From Glycomyces luteolus (lineage in GTDB: Bacteria > Actinomycetota > Actinomycetes > Mycobacteriales > Micromonosporaceae), in assembly GCF_027622875.1 (NCBI RefSeq), contig NZ_JAPZVP010000002.1, forward strand, positions 360,527-424,526: a stretch of 64,000 nucleotides of DNA. Direction: 5' to 3'. Shown here in pieces: positions 26,030 through 34,658 of this stretch; within the stretch, counting starts at the first letter, position 1, and each line of letters opens with the position of its first letter. Position numbers and translations under genes: made by a program. The notes below the pieces were generated by a model. It was not told the origin of the DNA and searched no databases. It worked only from the letters and a program-made list of their open reading frames with translations.

Positions 26030-26608
26030 GTGACCGATCGCTACCACCACGGCGACCTGCGCCGGGCGCTCATCGACGCGGCCGTCGAGGCCATCGCCGA
26101 ATCCGGACCGAGTGCGCTGAGCCTGCGGGCCGTCGCCAAGGGGGCGGGCGTCTCGCACGCCGCCCCGGCCCACCACTTCGGCGACAAGTCCGGGCTCCTG
26201 ACCGCCGTCGCCGCCGAGGGCTACGACCGCTTCGCGGACGCACTGGACAGGGCGTGGGAGGCGACCGGCAGCTTCATCGAAGTCGGGATCGCCTACGTGC
26301 GCTTCGCCATCGACAACAAGGCGTACTTCGAGACGATGTTCCGACCCGAGCTGCTGCATGAAGACGACCCCGAGCTCGCCCGCGCCGAGGCCCGCTCGCG
26401 CGCCGCGCTCATCCGCGGATCGGGGGAGCCGAAGCCCGGCCCGGACGGCGAGGCGCCGGAGTTCAACGCGAACGCGCTGGGCGCCTGGTCGCTCGTGCAC
26501 GGCTTCGCGGGGCTGCTCATGACCGGGAACTTCCCGCCTTCCGTGGCCGCGGATCCCGAAGGCGCCCTAAGGGAGATCGCGAATCACGTGCGCTTCGGCG
26601 ACGGCTGA
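26030..26608 (+). CDS. TetR-family transcriptional regulator
   Basis: I start at GTG 26030 (VTDRYHHGDLRRAL, 192 aa), seven bases after TACAGT, a leaderless start. The N-terminal HTH is ALIDAAVEAIAESGPSALSLRAVAKGAGVSHAAPAHHFGDKSGLL, a typical TetR_N with the recognition helix at SHAAPAHHF. The C-terminal ligand domain (YFETMFRPELLHEDDPEL, WSLVHGFAGLLMTGNF) resembles the TetR_C_33/WHG group. Twin operators show it regulates itself and the divergent small membrane protein; the inducer is unknown. Confidence 0.9.
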   Translation: MTDRYHHGDLRRALIDAAVEAIAESGPSALSLRAVAKGAGVSHAAPAHHFGDKSGLLTAVAAEGYDRFADALDRAWEATGSFIEVGIAYVRFAIDNKAYFETMFRPELLHEDDPELARAEARSRAALIRGSGEPKPGPDGEAPEFNANALGAWSLVHGFAGLLMTGNFPPSVAADPEGALREIANHVRFGDG

Positions 26609-26651
26609 CACCCGCGGCGGCGGTCCGAGTTGATCGCTGGCTCACATATAG

Positions 26652-26681
26652 GTTGTGCACAACTGAGTTGTGCGCTAGGTT
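26652..26681 (+). promoter_or_regulatory. ohrR promoter with OhrR-type operator
   Basis: GTTGTGCACAAC (26652-26663) is a perfect 12-bp palindrome followed by a half site GTTGTGCGC. The -35 TTGTGC (26653-26658) is inside it; after 17 bases comes -10 TAGGTT (26676-26681), seven bases before ATG 26689. Confidence 0.65.
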
Positions 26682-26688
26682 CATTGGC

Positions 26689-27132
26689 ATGGACGCGACA
26701 CCACGGCTCCGCGAGCAGGCCTGCTTCGCGCTGTACACCGCTTCGCGGGCGGTCATCGGCCTGTACCGGCCGATGCTCGACCGGCTCGGCATCACGTACC
26801 CGCAGTACCTGGTCCTCATGGCGCTGTGGGAAAACGACGGCCTCACCGTCACCGCCCTCGGCGACGCGCTCCAGCTCGACTCCGGCACCGTCTCGCCGCT
26901 GCTCAAGCGCCTCGAGGCCGCCGGGTTCGTCGAGCGCCGCCGGGAATCGGACGACGAGCGGCGGGTCACCGTGCACCTCACCGAGACCGGGGCCGAGCTC
27001 GAGCGCGAGGGCTGCGAGATCGCCAAGACCGTCGGCTCGTCCACCGACATGCCCCACGACGAGCTGTACGCCTTGCGCGACAAGCTCAATGAGTTCACCG
27101 CATCACTCCATGAACACCGCGCCGCCGAATAG
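26689..27132 (+). CDS. ohrR: MarR-family organic peroxide sensor
   Basis: The 147-residue protein matches OhrR: CFALYTASRAVIGLYRPMLDRLGITYPQYLVLMALWE, then the winged helix LQLDSGTVSPLLKRLEAAGFVERRR and DDERRVTVHLTETG. The peroxide-reactive Cys near the N-terminus is Cys12 (EQACFAL), and the two Tyr residues that contact it (in LYTAS and TYPQY) are kept. Oxidation of the Cys releases the operator. The next gene, ohr, lies 28 bp downstream and is the classical target. Leaderless ATG, with the operator over its -35 box. Confidence 0.92.
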   Translation: MDATPRLREQACFALYTASRAVIGLYRPMLDRLGITYPQYLVLMALWENDGLTVTALGDALQLDSGTVSPLLKRLEAAGFVERRRESDDERRVTVHLTETGAELEREGCEIAKTVGSSTDMPHDELYALRDKLNEFTASLHEHRAAE

Positions 27133-27160
27133 CGGCGACCGCAGACGAGAAGGAGACTCC

Positions 27161-27595
27161 ATGAAGGCGCTCTACACTGCTCACGCCGTCTCGACCGGCG
27201 ACGGCCGCAACGGCCACGTCACCGGCGACGACGGCCTCATCGACTTCGACGTCCGGATGCCCCCCGAGCTCGGCGGCCCCGGCGGCGCCCCCAACCCCGA
27301 ACTGCTCTTCGCCGCCGGTTACGCGGCCTGTTTCCACTCCGCGCTCCAGAGCATCGCCCGCCAGGCGAAGGTGGACCTCGGCGCTTCGAGCGTCGAGGCC
27401 AGCGTGGGCATCGGCAAGCTGGACGAGGGCGACGGCTTCGGCCTGAACGCGGTCCTCGAGGTCTCGATCCCGGGCGCACCCCGCTCGATCGCCGAGGGCC
27501 TCGTCACCAAGGCCCACGAGTACTGCCCGTACTCGAACGCGACGCGCGGCAACATCGAGGTCGAGATCGACCTCGTGCACGCGGCGGGCGAGTAG
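27161..27595 (+). CDS. ohr: Organic hydroperoxide resistance protein (OsmC/Ohr)
   Basis: The 144-residue protein has the two redox cysteines of Ohr in GYAACFHSAL and HEYCPYSNATRGN, the catalytic Arg in the N-terminal strand (GDGRNGHV), and the start MKALYTAHAVSTGDGR typical of the family. It reduces organic hydroperoxides with dithiol cofactors. AAGGAG lies seven bases before the ATG. It forms an operon with ohrR. The gene ends just before an anomalous G/C tract that probably conceals its terminator. Confidence 0.94.
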   Translation: MKALYTAHAVSTGDGRNGHVTGDDGLIDFDVRMPPELGGPGGAPNPELLFAAGYAACFHSALQSIARQAKVDLGASSVEASVGIGKLDEGDGFGLNAVLEVSIPGAPRSIAEGLVTKAHEYCPYSNATRGNIEVEIDLVHAAGE

Positions 27596-27603
27596 CGAGA
27601 ACG

Positions 27604-27732
27604 CTTGAGGGGGTGGGCGGCGGGGGCGGGGGGGGCCCCCCCCCCCCCGGGGGGGGGGGGGGGTGGGGGCGGGGGGGGCTAGACTGGGGTTGTGGGGGCC
27701 CCCGCGGCCCCCCCCCCCCCCACCCCCTCAAG
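27604..27732. repeat. Near-pure G/C tract framed by an inverted repeat (probably a misread terminator hairpin)
   Basis: CTTGAGGGGGTGGG at the left edge and CCCACCCCCTCAAG at the right edge are exact complements. The 100 bases between are long runs of G or C broken by few other bases (CTAGACTGGGGTTGT at about 27679). It lies between the convergent ends of ohr and sdhB, where a terminator is expected. Runs of this kind are typical of low-quality consensus in strong hairpins; the true content is uncertain. Confidence 0.7.
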
Positions 27733-27789
27733 GATCGAGGCCTATTCGGCCTTCGCGGCTTCGCCGCTCTCGGCGAAGCTTGCGAGCCA

Positions 27790-28542
27790 TCAATCGGCCC
27801 GGCGGAAGATCTTGCGGCCCAGCCATACCAGGGGGTCGTAGCGGTCTCCGGCGACGCGTTCCTTCATCGGGATGATCGCGTTGTCGGTGATCTTGATGTG
27901 CTCGGGGCACACCTCGGTGCAGCACTTGGTGATGTTGCAGTAGCCGAGGCCCTGGTCGTCCTGGGCCTGCTCGCGACGGTCCGAGCGCGCGTCGAGCGGG
28001 TGCATGTCGAGCTCGGCGGCCCGGATGAACAGGCGCGGCCCCGCGAACGGCGGCTTGTTCTCCTCGTGGTCGCGCACCACGTGGCAGGTGTTCTGGCACA
28101 GGAAGCACTCGATGCACTTGCGGAACTCCTGGCTGCGCTCCACGTCGACCTGCTGCATCCGGTACTCGCCCGGCTTCAGGTCCTCCGGCGGCGCGAACGC
28201 CGGCATCTGCCGCGCCTTCTCGTAGTTGAACGACACGTCGGTGACGAGGTCGCGCACCACGGGGAAGGTCCGCAGCGGCGTGATCGTGACCGTCTCGTCC
28301 TCTGCAAAGAGGTTCATGCGGGTCATGCACATCAGGCGCGGCATCCCGTTCACCTCGGCCGAGCACGAACCGCACTTGCCCGCCTTGCAGTTCCACCGCA
28401 CGGCCAGGTCCGGCGCCTGCTCGGCCTGGATGCGGTGCACCACGTCGAGGATCACCTCGCCCTCGTTGACCTCGACGTCGAACTCGGCGAAGTCGCCGCC
28501 GTCGGCGTCGCCGCGCCAGACCCGGAAGTTCCTCTCGCTCAT
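27790..28542 (-). CDS. sdhB: Succinate dehydrogenase iron-sulfur subunit (Sdh1 type)
   Basis: The 250-residue protein binds three Fe-S clusters: [2Fe-2S] by WNCKAGKCGSC and MCMTR, [4Fe-4S] by CIECFLCQNTC, and [3Fe-4S] by CNITKCCTEVCPEHI. It carries electrons from SdhA to the membrane anchor. The ATG overlaps the sdhA stop by one base (TGATG). Size and order match the mycobacterial Sdh1 operon (Rv0249c-Rv0247c), which works with menaquinone. The DNA between its stop and the G/C tract shows no further gene. Confidence 0.94.
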   Translation of the reverse strand: MSERNFRVWRGDADGGDFAEFDVEVNEGEVILDVVHRIQAEQAPDLAVRWNCKAGKCGSCSAEVNGMPRLMCMTRMNLFAEDETVTITPLRTFPVVRDLVTDVSFNYEKARQMPAFAPPEDLKPGEYRMQQVDVERSQEFRKCIECFLCQNTCHVVRDHEENKPPFAGPRLFIRAAELDMHPLDARSDRREQAQDDQGLGYCNITKCCTEVCPEHIKITDNAIIPMKERVAGDRYDPLVWLGRKIFRRAD

Positions 28543-30470
28543 CAGGATTCCTCACTCGAAGGGCCGGTCGTCGAGGAGCGGTACTCCTCAGGGGTCATGT
28601 ACTTGGAGAGCTCGGTCTGCTCGAACAGGCCGAGCAGCTCGGGCGTCATGGCGGGCACCGGCTGGCGCTCCAGCCGCACCGCCTCGGTGCCGTCTGCGGC
28701 GCGGTCGAGCGAGGCCACCAGGTTCACCTTGCGCCACTGCGGGTCCATGCCCGGCGCGTCCTCGCGGGTGTGCCCGCCGCGCGACTCGTCGCGCTCGAGC
28801 GCGGCCATCGCGGTCGCGACCGAGCAGACGTACATGTTCCGCAGGTCCAGCGCCAGGTGCCAGCCCGGGTTGTAGGCCCGCCCGCCGCTCGCGCTGACGT
28901 TCGCGATGCGCTCTTTGAGCATCGCCAGCTCGGTCAGCGCCTCCTCGAGCTCGCCCGCGCGGCGGATGATCCCGACGAGGCGGCCGTTGACCGCCTGCAT
29001 CGCGTTCTGCAGCGCGAACGGGTTCTCGCCGTCGTTCCCGAAGGGCCGCAAGGCCTCCTCGGCCGCCGCCGCGATCTCCGCCTCGGTGAGCTTCGGCGAC
29101 TCCGACGCGGAGGCGTGCGCCGCGGCGTACTCGCCCGCGCGCTTGCCGAACACCAGCAGGTCGGAGAGGGAGTTCCCGCCGAGCCGGTTGGAGCCGTGCA
29201 TCCCGCCCGAGACCTCCCCGGCCGCGAACAGGCCCGTGACGGCCGAAGCGGTCGTGTCGGCGTCGACCTCGATGCCGCCCATGATGTAGTGGCAGGTCGG
29301 GCCGACCTCCATCGGCTCCGCCGTGATGTCCACATCGGCCAGCTCCTTGAACTGGTGGTACATCGACGGGAGCTTCTTTCGGATCGTCTCGGGGTCCCGC
29401 CGGGAGGCGATGTCGAGGTACACGCCGCCGTGCTCGGTCCCCCTGCCCGCCTTCACCTCCGAGTTGATGGCCCGCGCGACCTCGTCGCGCGGCAGCAGCT
29501 CCGGGGGCCTGCGGTTGCGGTCGGGGTCGGTGTACCAGCGGTCGGCCTCCTCGGGGTTGTCGGCGTACTGCGCCTTGAACACCTCGGGGATGTAGTCGAA
29601 CATGAACCGCCTGCCCTCGGAGTTCTTGAGCACCCCGCCGTCGCCGCGCACCGACTCGGTGACGAGGATGCCGCGAACCGAAGGGGGCCAGACCATCCCG
29701 GTCGGGTGGAACTGGATGAACTCCATGTTGATGAGCTTCGCCCCGGCCCGCAGCGCGAGCGCGTGGCCGTCGCCGGTGTACTCCCACGAGTTCGACGTGA
29801 CCTTGAACGAGCGGCCGATGCCGCCCGTGGCGAGCACGACCGCGGGCGCCGCGATCGCGATGAACCGGCCCGTGCCGCGCCGGTACCCGAAGGCGCCCTT
29901 GACGGCACCGCCGCCGGTGAAGAGCTCGGTGATCGTCGTCTCGTCGATCACCTGGAGCTTGTCCTCGGCTTCGCCCGCCGCCTCGTCGTCCTGCTGGAGC
30001 GAGACGAGCTTCTGCTGGAGCGTGCGGATCAGCTCGAGGCCGGTGCGGTCCCCCACGTGCGCGAGGCGCGGGTACTCGTGGCCGCCGAAGTTGCGCTGGC
30101 TGATCTTCCCGTCGGCGGTCCGGTCGAACAAGGCTCCGTAGGTCTCGAGCTCCCAGATCCGGTCCGGCGCCTCCTGGGCGTGCAGCTCGGCCATCCGGTA
30201 GTTGTTGAGGAACTTCCCGCCGCGCATCGTGTCGCGGAAGTGGACCTGCCAGTTGTCGTTCGCGTTGACGTTCCCCATCGCGGCGGCCGCGCCGCCCTCG
30301 GCCATGACGGTGTGCGCCTTGCCGAACAGGGACTTCGAGATCACGATGACGCTCTTGCCCGCGAGCCGCGCCTCGACGGCGGCCCGGAGCCCGGCCCCGC
30401 CCGCGCCGATCACGAGGACGTCGCAGGCGAGGTGCTCGACCTCGTTGATGTCGTTGTCGCTCATGCCCAT
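28542..30470 (-). CDS. sdhA: Succinate dehydrogenase flavoprotein subunit (Sdh1 type)
   Basis: The 642-residue flavoprotein has the FAD motif DVLVIGAGGAGLRAAVEA, the covalent FAD site KAHTVMAEGG with His53, the catalytic segment QFHPTGM, the Arg-bearing RGDGGVL and the dicarboxylate-binding HYIMGGIEVD. The final GGMHGSNRLGGNSLSDLLVFGKRAG is a second FAD signature. It oxidises succinate to fumarate on the cytoplasmic face. It lies six bases after the anchor gene and overlaps sdhB by one base. A large antisense open frame across it is an artefact of codon bias. Confidence 0.95.
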   Translation of the reverse strand: MGMSDNDINEVEHLACDVLVIGAGGAGLRAAVEARLAGKSVIVISKSLFGKAHTVMAEGGAAAAMGNVNANDNWQVHFRDTMRGGKFLNNYRMAELHAQEAPDRIWELETYGALFDRTADGKISQRNFGGHEYPRLAHVGDRTGLELIRTLQQKLVSLQQDDEAAGEAEDKLQVIDETTITELFTGGGAVKGAFGYRRGTGRFIAIAAPAVVLATGGIGRSFKVTSNSWEYTGDGHALALRAGAKLINMEFIQFHPTGMVWPPSVRGILVTESVRGDGGVLKNSEGRRFMFDYIPEVFKAQYADNPEEADRWYTDPDRNRRPPELLPRDEVARAINSEVKAGRGTEHGGVYLDIASRRDPETIRKKLPSMYHQFKELADVDITAEPMEVGPTCHYIMGGIEVDADTTASAVTGLFAAGEVSGGMHGSNRLGGNSLSDLLVFGKRAGEYAAAHASASESPKLTEAEIAAAAEEALRPFGNDGENPFALQNAMQAVNGRLVGIIRRAGELEEALTELAMLKERIANVSASGGRAYNPGWHLALDLRNMYVCSVATAMAALERDESRGGHTREDAPGMDPQWRKVNLVASLDRAADGTEAVRLERQPVPAMTPELLGLFEQTELSKYMTPEEYRSSTTGPSSEES

Positions 30471-30476
30471 TCCCCT

Positions 30477-31283
30477 TTAACCGATGAACCGGAGGTCGGT
30501 GATCCAGCCGGCGGCGACGGCCATGACGTACAGGTCGGTGAGCGCCAGCGACGCCAGGGTGATCCAGGCCCACATCATGTGGCGGGCGTTGAGCACGCTG
30601 GAGAACGTCCACAGGCGGTACCGGATCGGATGCTTCGAGAAGTGCTTCATCCGGCCGCCCATCACGTGGCGGCACGAGTGGCAGCCGAGGGTGTAGCACC
30701 ACAGCAGCACCACGTTGGCCCACAGCACCACGTTCCCCAGGCCGAGGCCGAACCCGTCGGGGGAGTGGAAGGCCAGGATCGCGTCCCAGGTGTTGATCAG
30801 CGAGATCGCGAACGCCAGGTAGAAGAAGTACCGGTGGAAGTTCTGGAGGATCAGCGGGAATCGGGTCTCGCCGGTGTACTTCGCGTGCCCGTCGGGGACG
30901 GCGCACGCGGGCGGGGAGAGCCAGAACGACCGGTAGTAGGCCTTGCGGTAGTAGTAGCAGGTGAGCCGGAACGCCAGCAGGAACGGCAGGCTCAAGGCCG
31001 CGTAGGGAATCAGCGGGTGGTCCGGCAGGAAGCGTCCGAAGTGGGCGGACTCGGGCACGCAGCCCTCCGAGACGCAGGGGGAGTAGAACGGCGTCAGGTA
31101 GTGGTAGTCCGCCACCCAGTAATCGCCCTGGTAGAAGACCCGGAATGTCGCGTACGCGACCCAGACGGTGATGCCGAGAACTGTCAGGATCGGGCCCCGC
31201 CGCCAGTCGTCGATCCGCAGGTTCCGTGCCTTGATGGCGGCCCGGGGCGGCGACGAGACGGCACTGTCTTCGGTCGTGGTCAT
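30477..31283 (-). CDS. sdhC: Succinate dehydrogenase membrane anchor (Sdh1 cytochrome b-type)
   Basis: The 268-residue protein has five TM helices, including ILTVLGITVWVAYATFRVFY and VVLWANVVLLWCYTLGCHSCRH. Histidines suited to bind heme occur in NFHRYFFYLAF, GCHSCRH and LNARHMMWAW. Length and position match the single anchor of mycobacterial Sdh1 (Rv0249c), in contrast to the two short SdhC/SdhD chains of Sdh2. It is the first gene of the operon. Upstream DNA is AT-rich and carries a palindrome at 31369. Confidence 0.88.
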   Translation of the reverse strand: MTTTEDSAVSSPPRAAIKARNLRIDDWRRGPILTVLGITVWVAYATFRVFYQGDYWVADYHYLTPFYSPCVSEGCVPESAHFGRFLPDHPLIPYAALSLPFLLAFRLTCYYYRKAYYRSFWLSPPACAVPDGHAKYTGETRFPLILQNFHRYFFYLAFAISLINTWDAILAFHSPDGFGLGLGNVVLWANVVLLWCYTLGCHSCRHVMGGRMKHFSKHPIRYRLWTFSSVLNARHMMWAWITLASLALTDLYVMAVAAGWITDLRFIG

Positions 31284-31368
31284 CAGCGCAGGATAGCGCT
31301 GAACGGGCCGCCGATGGCCATGGGGTGCATCACAATTGCGAGCATTTTTCTTGATGGGACTGTAGATT

Positions 31369-31379
31369 GCAAAGTTTGC
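31369..31379. promoter_or_regulatory. Short palindrome between sdhC and mshB
   Basis: GCAAAGTTTGC is an 11-base near-palindrome in the AT-rich region shared by the divergent sdh operon and mshB. It could be a regulator site for sdh, but it is short and unique in the window. Confidence 0.3.
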
Positions 31380-31451
31380 TTCGATTGATCCATCGTGGCC
31401 TATGGGTCACAAGGGACTCATGGTGCCGTTGCGCTGGCTAATCTTGACCCC

Positions 31452-32369
31452 ATGAGCGCACGCGGCATCCCACCCGTCACCCCCCACCACCCTGACCGGA
31501 GTAGACGCTCGATCCTTTTCGTCCACGCCCACCCCGACGACGAGACCGTCGGCACCGGCGCCACCGTCGCCCACTACGCCGCCCGGCCCGACGCGCACGT
31601 CACCATCGTCACCTGCACCCTCGGCGAGGAGGGCGAGGTCCGCGTCCCCCACCTCGCGATGCTCGCTGCCGACCAGGCCGACCAGCTCGGCGGCTACCGC
31701 TACTGGGAGTACCGGCAGGCCACCGCCGCGCTCGGCGTCACCGACACCCACTTCCTCGGCGGCGTGGCGCGCTACCGCGACTCCGGCATGATGGGCCTGC
31801 GCACCAACGACCACCCACGCGCGTTCTGGAACGCCGACCTCGACGAGGCCGCCGCCGACCTCGTGGCCGTCATCCGCGACCGCACCCCCGAAGTCCTCGT
31901 CACCTACGACCCCGACGGCTTCTACGGCCACCCCGACCACATCCAGGCCCACCGCGTCGCCATGCGCGCCGCCGACCAGGCCGCCGACCCCGCCTGGCGG
32001 CCCGATCTCGGACCGGTCCACGACATCCGCAAGATCTACTGGACCACCATGCCCCGCAGCATCATCGAAGCCCAGTTCGACGCCTTCACCGGCGCCACCG
32101 ACAACCCCTTCGCCGGAGCCGAGTCCGTCGACGACCTGCCCTTCGGCGTCCCCGACGACCAGATCGACGCCTGCGTCATCGGCGGCACCTCGCGCAAGCG
32201 CGAAGCCATGGCCGCCTACGCCACCCAGATCGCCCCCGGCGACTGGCTCGACGTCCTCGGCGACAAACTCGGCGAAGACGCCCTCGGCGCCGAGTACTAC
32301 CGCCTCGTCAAGGGCGAACGCGGCCCCGGGACCGGCGAACACGGCTGGGAAACCGACCTCCTCGCCTGA
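31452..32369 (+). CDS. mshB: N-acetyl-glucosaminyl-inositol deacetylase (mycothiol synthesis)
   Basis: Start ATG 31452 lies seven bases after TAATCT (leaderless). The 305-residue protein matches MshB through its length: [21 protein letters not shown] with the metal-binding [62 protein letters not shown] (His ligands), AYATQIAP and the C-terminal GWETDLLA found in MshB rather than in the related Mca. It deacetylates GlcNAc-Ins during mycothiol synthesis, so the organism should use mycothiol. Divergent from sdh. Confidence 0.93.
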   Translation: MSARGIPPVTPHHPDRSRRSILFVHAHPDDETVGTGATVAHYAARPDAHVTIVTCTLGEEGEVRVPHLAMLAADQADQLGGYRYWEYRQATAALGVTDTHFLGGVARYRDSGMMGLRTNDHPRAFWNADLDEAAADLVAVIRDRTPEVLVTYDPDGFYGHPDHIQAHRVAMRAADQAADPAWRPDLGPVHDIRKIYWTTMPRSIIEAQFDAFTGATDNPFAGAESVDDLPFGVPDDQIDACVIGGTSRKREAMAAYATQIAPGDWLDVLGDKLGEDALGAEYYRLVKGERGPGTGEHGWETDLLA

Positions 32370-32413
32370 CCAGGGATTCCGCGAGGGCCGATTCGGGTAT
32401 CCCGTACGGCACT

Positions 32414-33097
32414 ATGGATATCTGGACCTATCTCGGACCGCTCGGGCTGGCGCTGCTGCTCGGGCTCGCCGTCGGCGCCGAACGCGAATGGCAGGGCAAG
32501 CCCGCCGGCATGCGCACACACGGCCTCATCGCCGTCGGCACCTGCCTGTTCGTGCTCGCCGGCCGCTACGGCTTCCCCGAAACCGTCCCCGGCACGCCCG
32601 GCGTCGACCCCGCCCGCATCGCCGCGCAGGTCGTCACCGGCATCGGCTTCCTGGGCGCGGGCGTCATCTTCTTCAACCGGAACATCGTCCACGGCATGAC
32701 CACGGCCGCCTCGATCTGGTCCACCACCGCCGTCGCGGTCGCCTGCGGCGCGGGCCTCTACTGGGCCGGCGTCGCGGTCGCCGTCGCGCAGCTCGCCGTC
32801 GTCGCCGGACTCGCCCCCGTCGAGGACGTCATCGCCCGCCACGCCAAGCACGCCGGCCGCCTCCAGATCCGCTACACCAGCTCGGCCGCACTGGCCGCCG
32901 CACTCGCCAAATGCACCGCGGAAGGATTCAAAGTCGCCGAGGTCGAGGGCGAGAACGGCCAAGGCGTCGTGCGCACCACCGACTTCGTCCTCACCGGGCG
33001 CGGCAAGGTCGCCGAACTCACGGTGAAAATCCGAACCATCGAGGGCATCGAGGGCGTGACCTACCACGAAGCCGACGACGGCGGCGGCACCATGTGA
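32414..33097 (+). CDS. MgtC/SapB family membrane protein
   Basis: The 227-residue protein has the MgtC N-terminal membrane domain (LLLGLAVGAEREWQGKPAGMRTHGLIAVG, VVTGIGFLGAGVIF, VHGMTTAASIWSTTAVAVACGAGLY), about four to five TM helices, followed by a cytoplasmic ACT-like domain (RYTSSAALAAALAKC, VVRTTDFVLTG). Conserved Glu/Arg in GAEREWQGK and MRTHGL fit the family. MgtC proteins affect magnesium homeostasis and membrane ATP synthase; the exact role outside pathogens is unclear. Forty-four bases after mshB, probably separately regulated. Confidence 0.9.
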   Translation: MDIWTYLGPLGLALLLGLAVGAEREWQGKPAGMRTHGLIAVGTCLFVLAGRYGFPETVPGTPGVDPARIAAQVVTGIGFLGAGVIFFNRNIVHGMTTAASIWSTTAVAVACGAGLYWAGVAVAVAQLAVVAGLAPVEDVIARHAKHAGRLQIRYTSSAALAAALAKCTAEGFKVAEVEGENGQGVVRTTDFVLTGRGKVAELTVKIRTIEGIEGVTYHEADDGGGTM

Positions 33098-33127
33098 GCC
33101 GCGCCCAGCGCCGCGGCGCTCGAACGG

Positions 33128-33430
33128 CTACAGGCCCGGCGCGCCGATCGCGGCCCGGCGCTTGGCCCCGCGATTGAACCTGAAACGCAGGTAGATCACC
33201 CGCGCGACCGTGCCGACCACGAAGGCCGCCGCCGCGATGGCACCGAACAGCGCGAGCGGCGAACCGGTCGGCTCGCCCGTGCGGTGCGCGGCCCGACCCT
33301 CGGGGTCGTAGGTGATCACGACCGACTCGCCCACCTCGAACCGGTTGCGCGGCGAGGTCCGCTGGCTGAGTTCCCCGGCCGTCGGGCACTCCAGGGTGTG
33401 CTCGTACTTGGGCTCCCGGTCGTCGCCGCT
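33128..33430 (-). pseudogene. DUF3592-like membrane protein, 5' end missing
   Basis: The minus-strand frame gives about 100 residues: DDREPKYEHTLECPTAGELSQ, then RNRFEVGESVVITYDPEG, then one TM helix ALFGAIAAAAFVVGTVARVIYL and a basic end RFRFNRGAKRRAA. This is the C-terminal half of a DUF3592-type protein, which normally has another TM helix and a beta-rich start. The N-terminal half is absent; the frame runs directly into plus-strand GH43 sequence near 33430. An in-frame GTG at 33334 could still give a 68-residue stub. Confidence 0.65.
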
Positions 33431-33432
33431 TC

Positions 33433-34206
33433 GGAGGCGACACGTTCATCACCTACTCGGCCAGCGCCTGCCAGGGGCCCGACTACAAGCTCGGTCTGCT
33501 GGAGCTGACCGGCACGAATCCGCTGAGCGCCTCCGCTTGGACCAAGCATCCTGAACCGGTCTTCGAACGAAACGACGCGGCAGGCGTCTACGGGCCCGGA
33601 CACAACGGGTTCTTCACCTCGCCGGACGGCACGGAGAACTGGATCGTCTACCACGCCAACACCTCTCCGAGCCAAGGCTGCGGCGGCACCCGCACCACCC
33701 GCATCCAGGAATTCACCTGGAACGCCGACGGCACACCGAACTTCGGCACGCCCGTCTCGGTGAGCACGGTGCTTCCGGTGCCCTCGGGTGAGACCGTCGG
33801 GGCGTACAACCGGCTCGAGTCCTACAACTTCCCCGACCGCTACATCAGGCACGCGAACTTCGACGTCCGCATCGACCCGTCGGTGAGCCCCGCGCAGGAT
33901 GCGCAGTTCCGGATCGTCCGCGGCCTGGCCGGGGCGGGAACGGTGTCGTTCGAGTCGGTGAACTACCCCGGCCACTACCTGCGGCACTCGAACTACGACT
34001 TCGCCCTCGCGCCGAACGACGGCACCGCGCTGTTCGCGGGTGACGCCAGTTTCCGGCAAGTGGCCGGGCTCGCCGACGCGACCGCCGTGTCGTTCCAGTC
34101 CTACAACCACCCCGACCGCTACCTCCGGCATTACGACTACGCGCTGCGGCTAGACACGATCGGCACCGCGACCGCTCGGGCGGACGCGACCTTCCGGATC
34201 CTTTGA
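33433..34206 (+). pseudogene. GH43 glycoside hydrolase with AbfB (CBM42) domain, 5' end missing
   Basis: The frame begins abruptly with GGDTFITYSASACQGPDYKLGLL, a late blade of a GH43 five-bladed propeller, and continues with GPGHNGFFTSPDGTENWIVYHAN and TRIQEFTWNADGTPNFG. A complete AbfB domain follows (residues from YNRLESYNFPDRYIRHANFDV to the end), with three beta-trefoil repeats each containing Y(I/L)RH. Such enzymes release arabinose from arabinoxylan. The signal peptide, the first blades and the catalytic Asp are missing, and no start or promoter is visible. It abuts a truncated opposite-strand gene. A hairpin follows at 34238. Confidence 0.8.
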
Positions 34207-34237
34207 TCGATCGCCTTCTCCGCCCTGGGCGGACTGT

Positions 34238-34272
34238 CGGTGCCCCGCCGCCCCTACCGGGCCGGGGCACCG
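34238..34272. terminator. Hairpin terminator after the GH43 remnant
   Basis: CGGTGCCCCG (34238-34247) and CGGGGCACCG (34263-34272) form a perfect 10-bp stem with a 15-base loop, followed by CCTTCTATT. Confidence 0.75.
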
Positions 34273-34447
34273 CCTTCTATTAGGCGAAGCCGGGGCTGCG
34301 GCCTGGCCGCTTCCGTGGGGATCGTTCCGATCGGGGTTGTCGGAATCGAGGGACGACCGTTTTCTGAACTATCCGACTCCGCGGTGGGCAGCGCTGGATT
34401 CGAACATGTTTCACCAGTCCAGAGGGGCTGAGCCGTGAATTTTTTGG

Positions 34448-34521
34448 CGCGCCCGGCAGGATTCGAACCTGCGACCATTGGATTAGAAGTCCAGTGCTCT
34501 ATCCAGCTGAGCTACGGGCGC
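34448..34521 (-). tRNA. tRNA-Arg (anticodon TCT)
   Basis: The minus strand folds as a complete tRNA: acceptor GCGCCCG/CGGGCGC, D arm GCTCAGCTGGATAGAGC, anticodon arm CTGGACTTCTAATCCAAT with TCT, T arm GCAGGTTCGAATCCTGC, discriminator G, and an encoded CCA at 34445-34447. The anticodon reads AGA/AGG codons, rare in this GC-rich genome. Confidence 0.95.
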
Positions 34522-34613
34522 CGGGCGGGGTCGCACAGGGCGCCGCGCCAGCGCAAGAATACCCGGGCACCGGCCCCTCGGGGTATCGGGGAGTCCAGAA
34601 GAGGGCATGGATA

Positions 34614-34658
34614 CGGGGCGTCGCAAGAACACCCCAAACGATTCTCCGCGACGCCCCG
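34614..34658. repeat. 11-bp inverted repeat, possible terminator or regulatory hairpin
   Basis: CGGGGCGTCGC (34614-34624) and GCGACGCCCCG (34648-34658) flank a 23-base spacer, upstream of the tRNA-Arg gene on its strand. The surrounding 34522-34944 holds no gene. Confidence 0.5.

Noticed and set aside
28770..31388. An 872-codon plus-strand open frame across the sdh operon
   Set aside because: It is antisense to sdhA/sdhC, whose families are certain, and is made of Arg/Val/Gly-rich sequence typical of codon-bias shadows.
34380..34440. GGATTCGAACA resembling a tRNA T arm beside tRNA-Arg
   Set aside because: The flanking bases do not pair into a T stem, and no acceptor or anticodon arm is present.
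34254..34478. 74-codon minus frame over the tRNA-Arg 3' end
   Set aside because: It overlaps a complete tRNA and has the composition of translated tRNA sequence.
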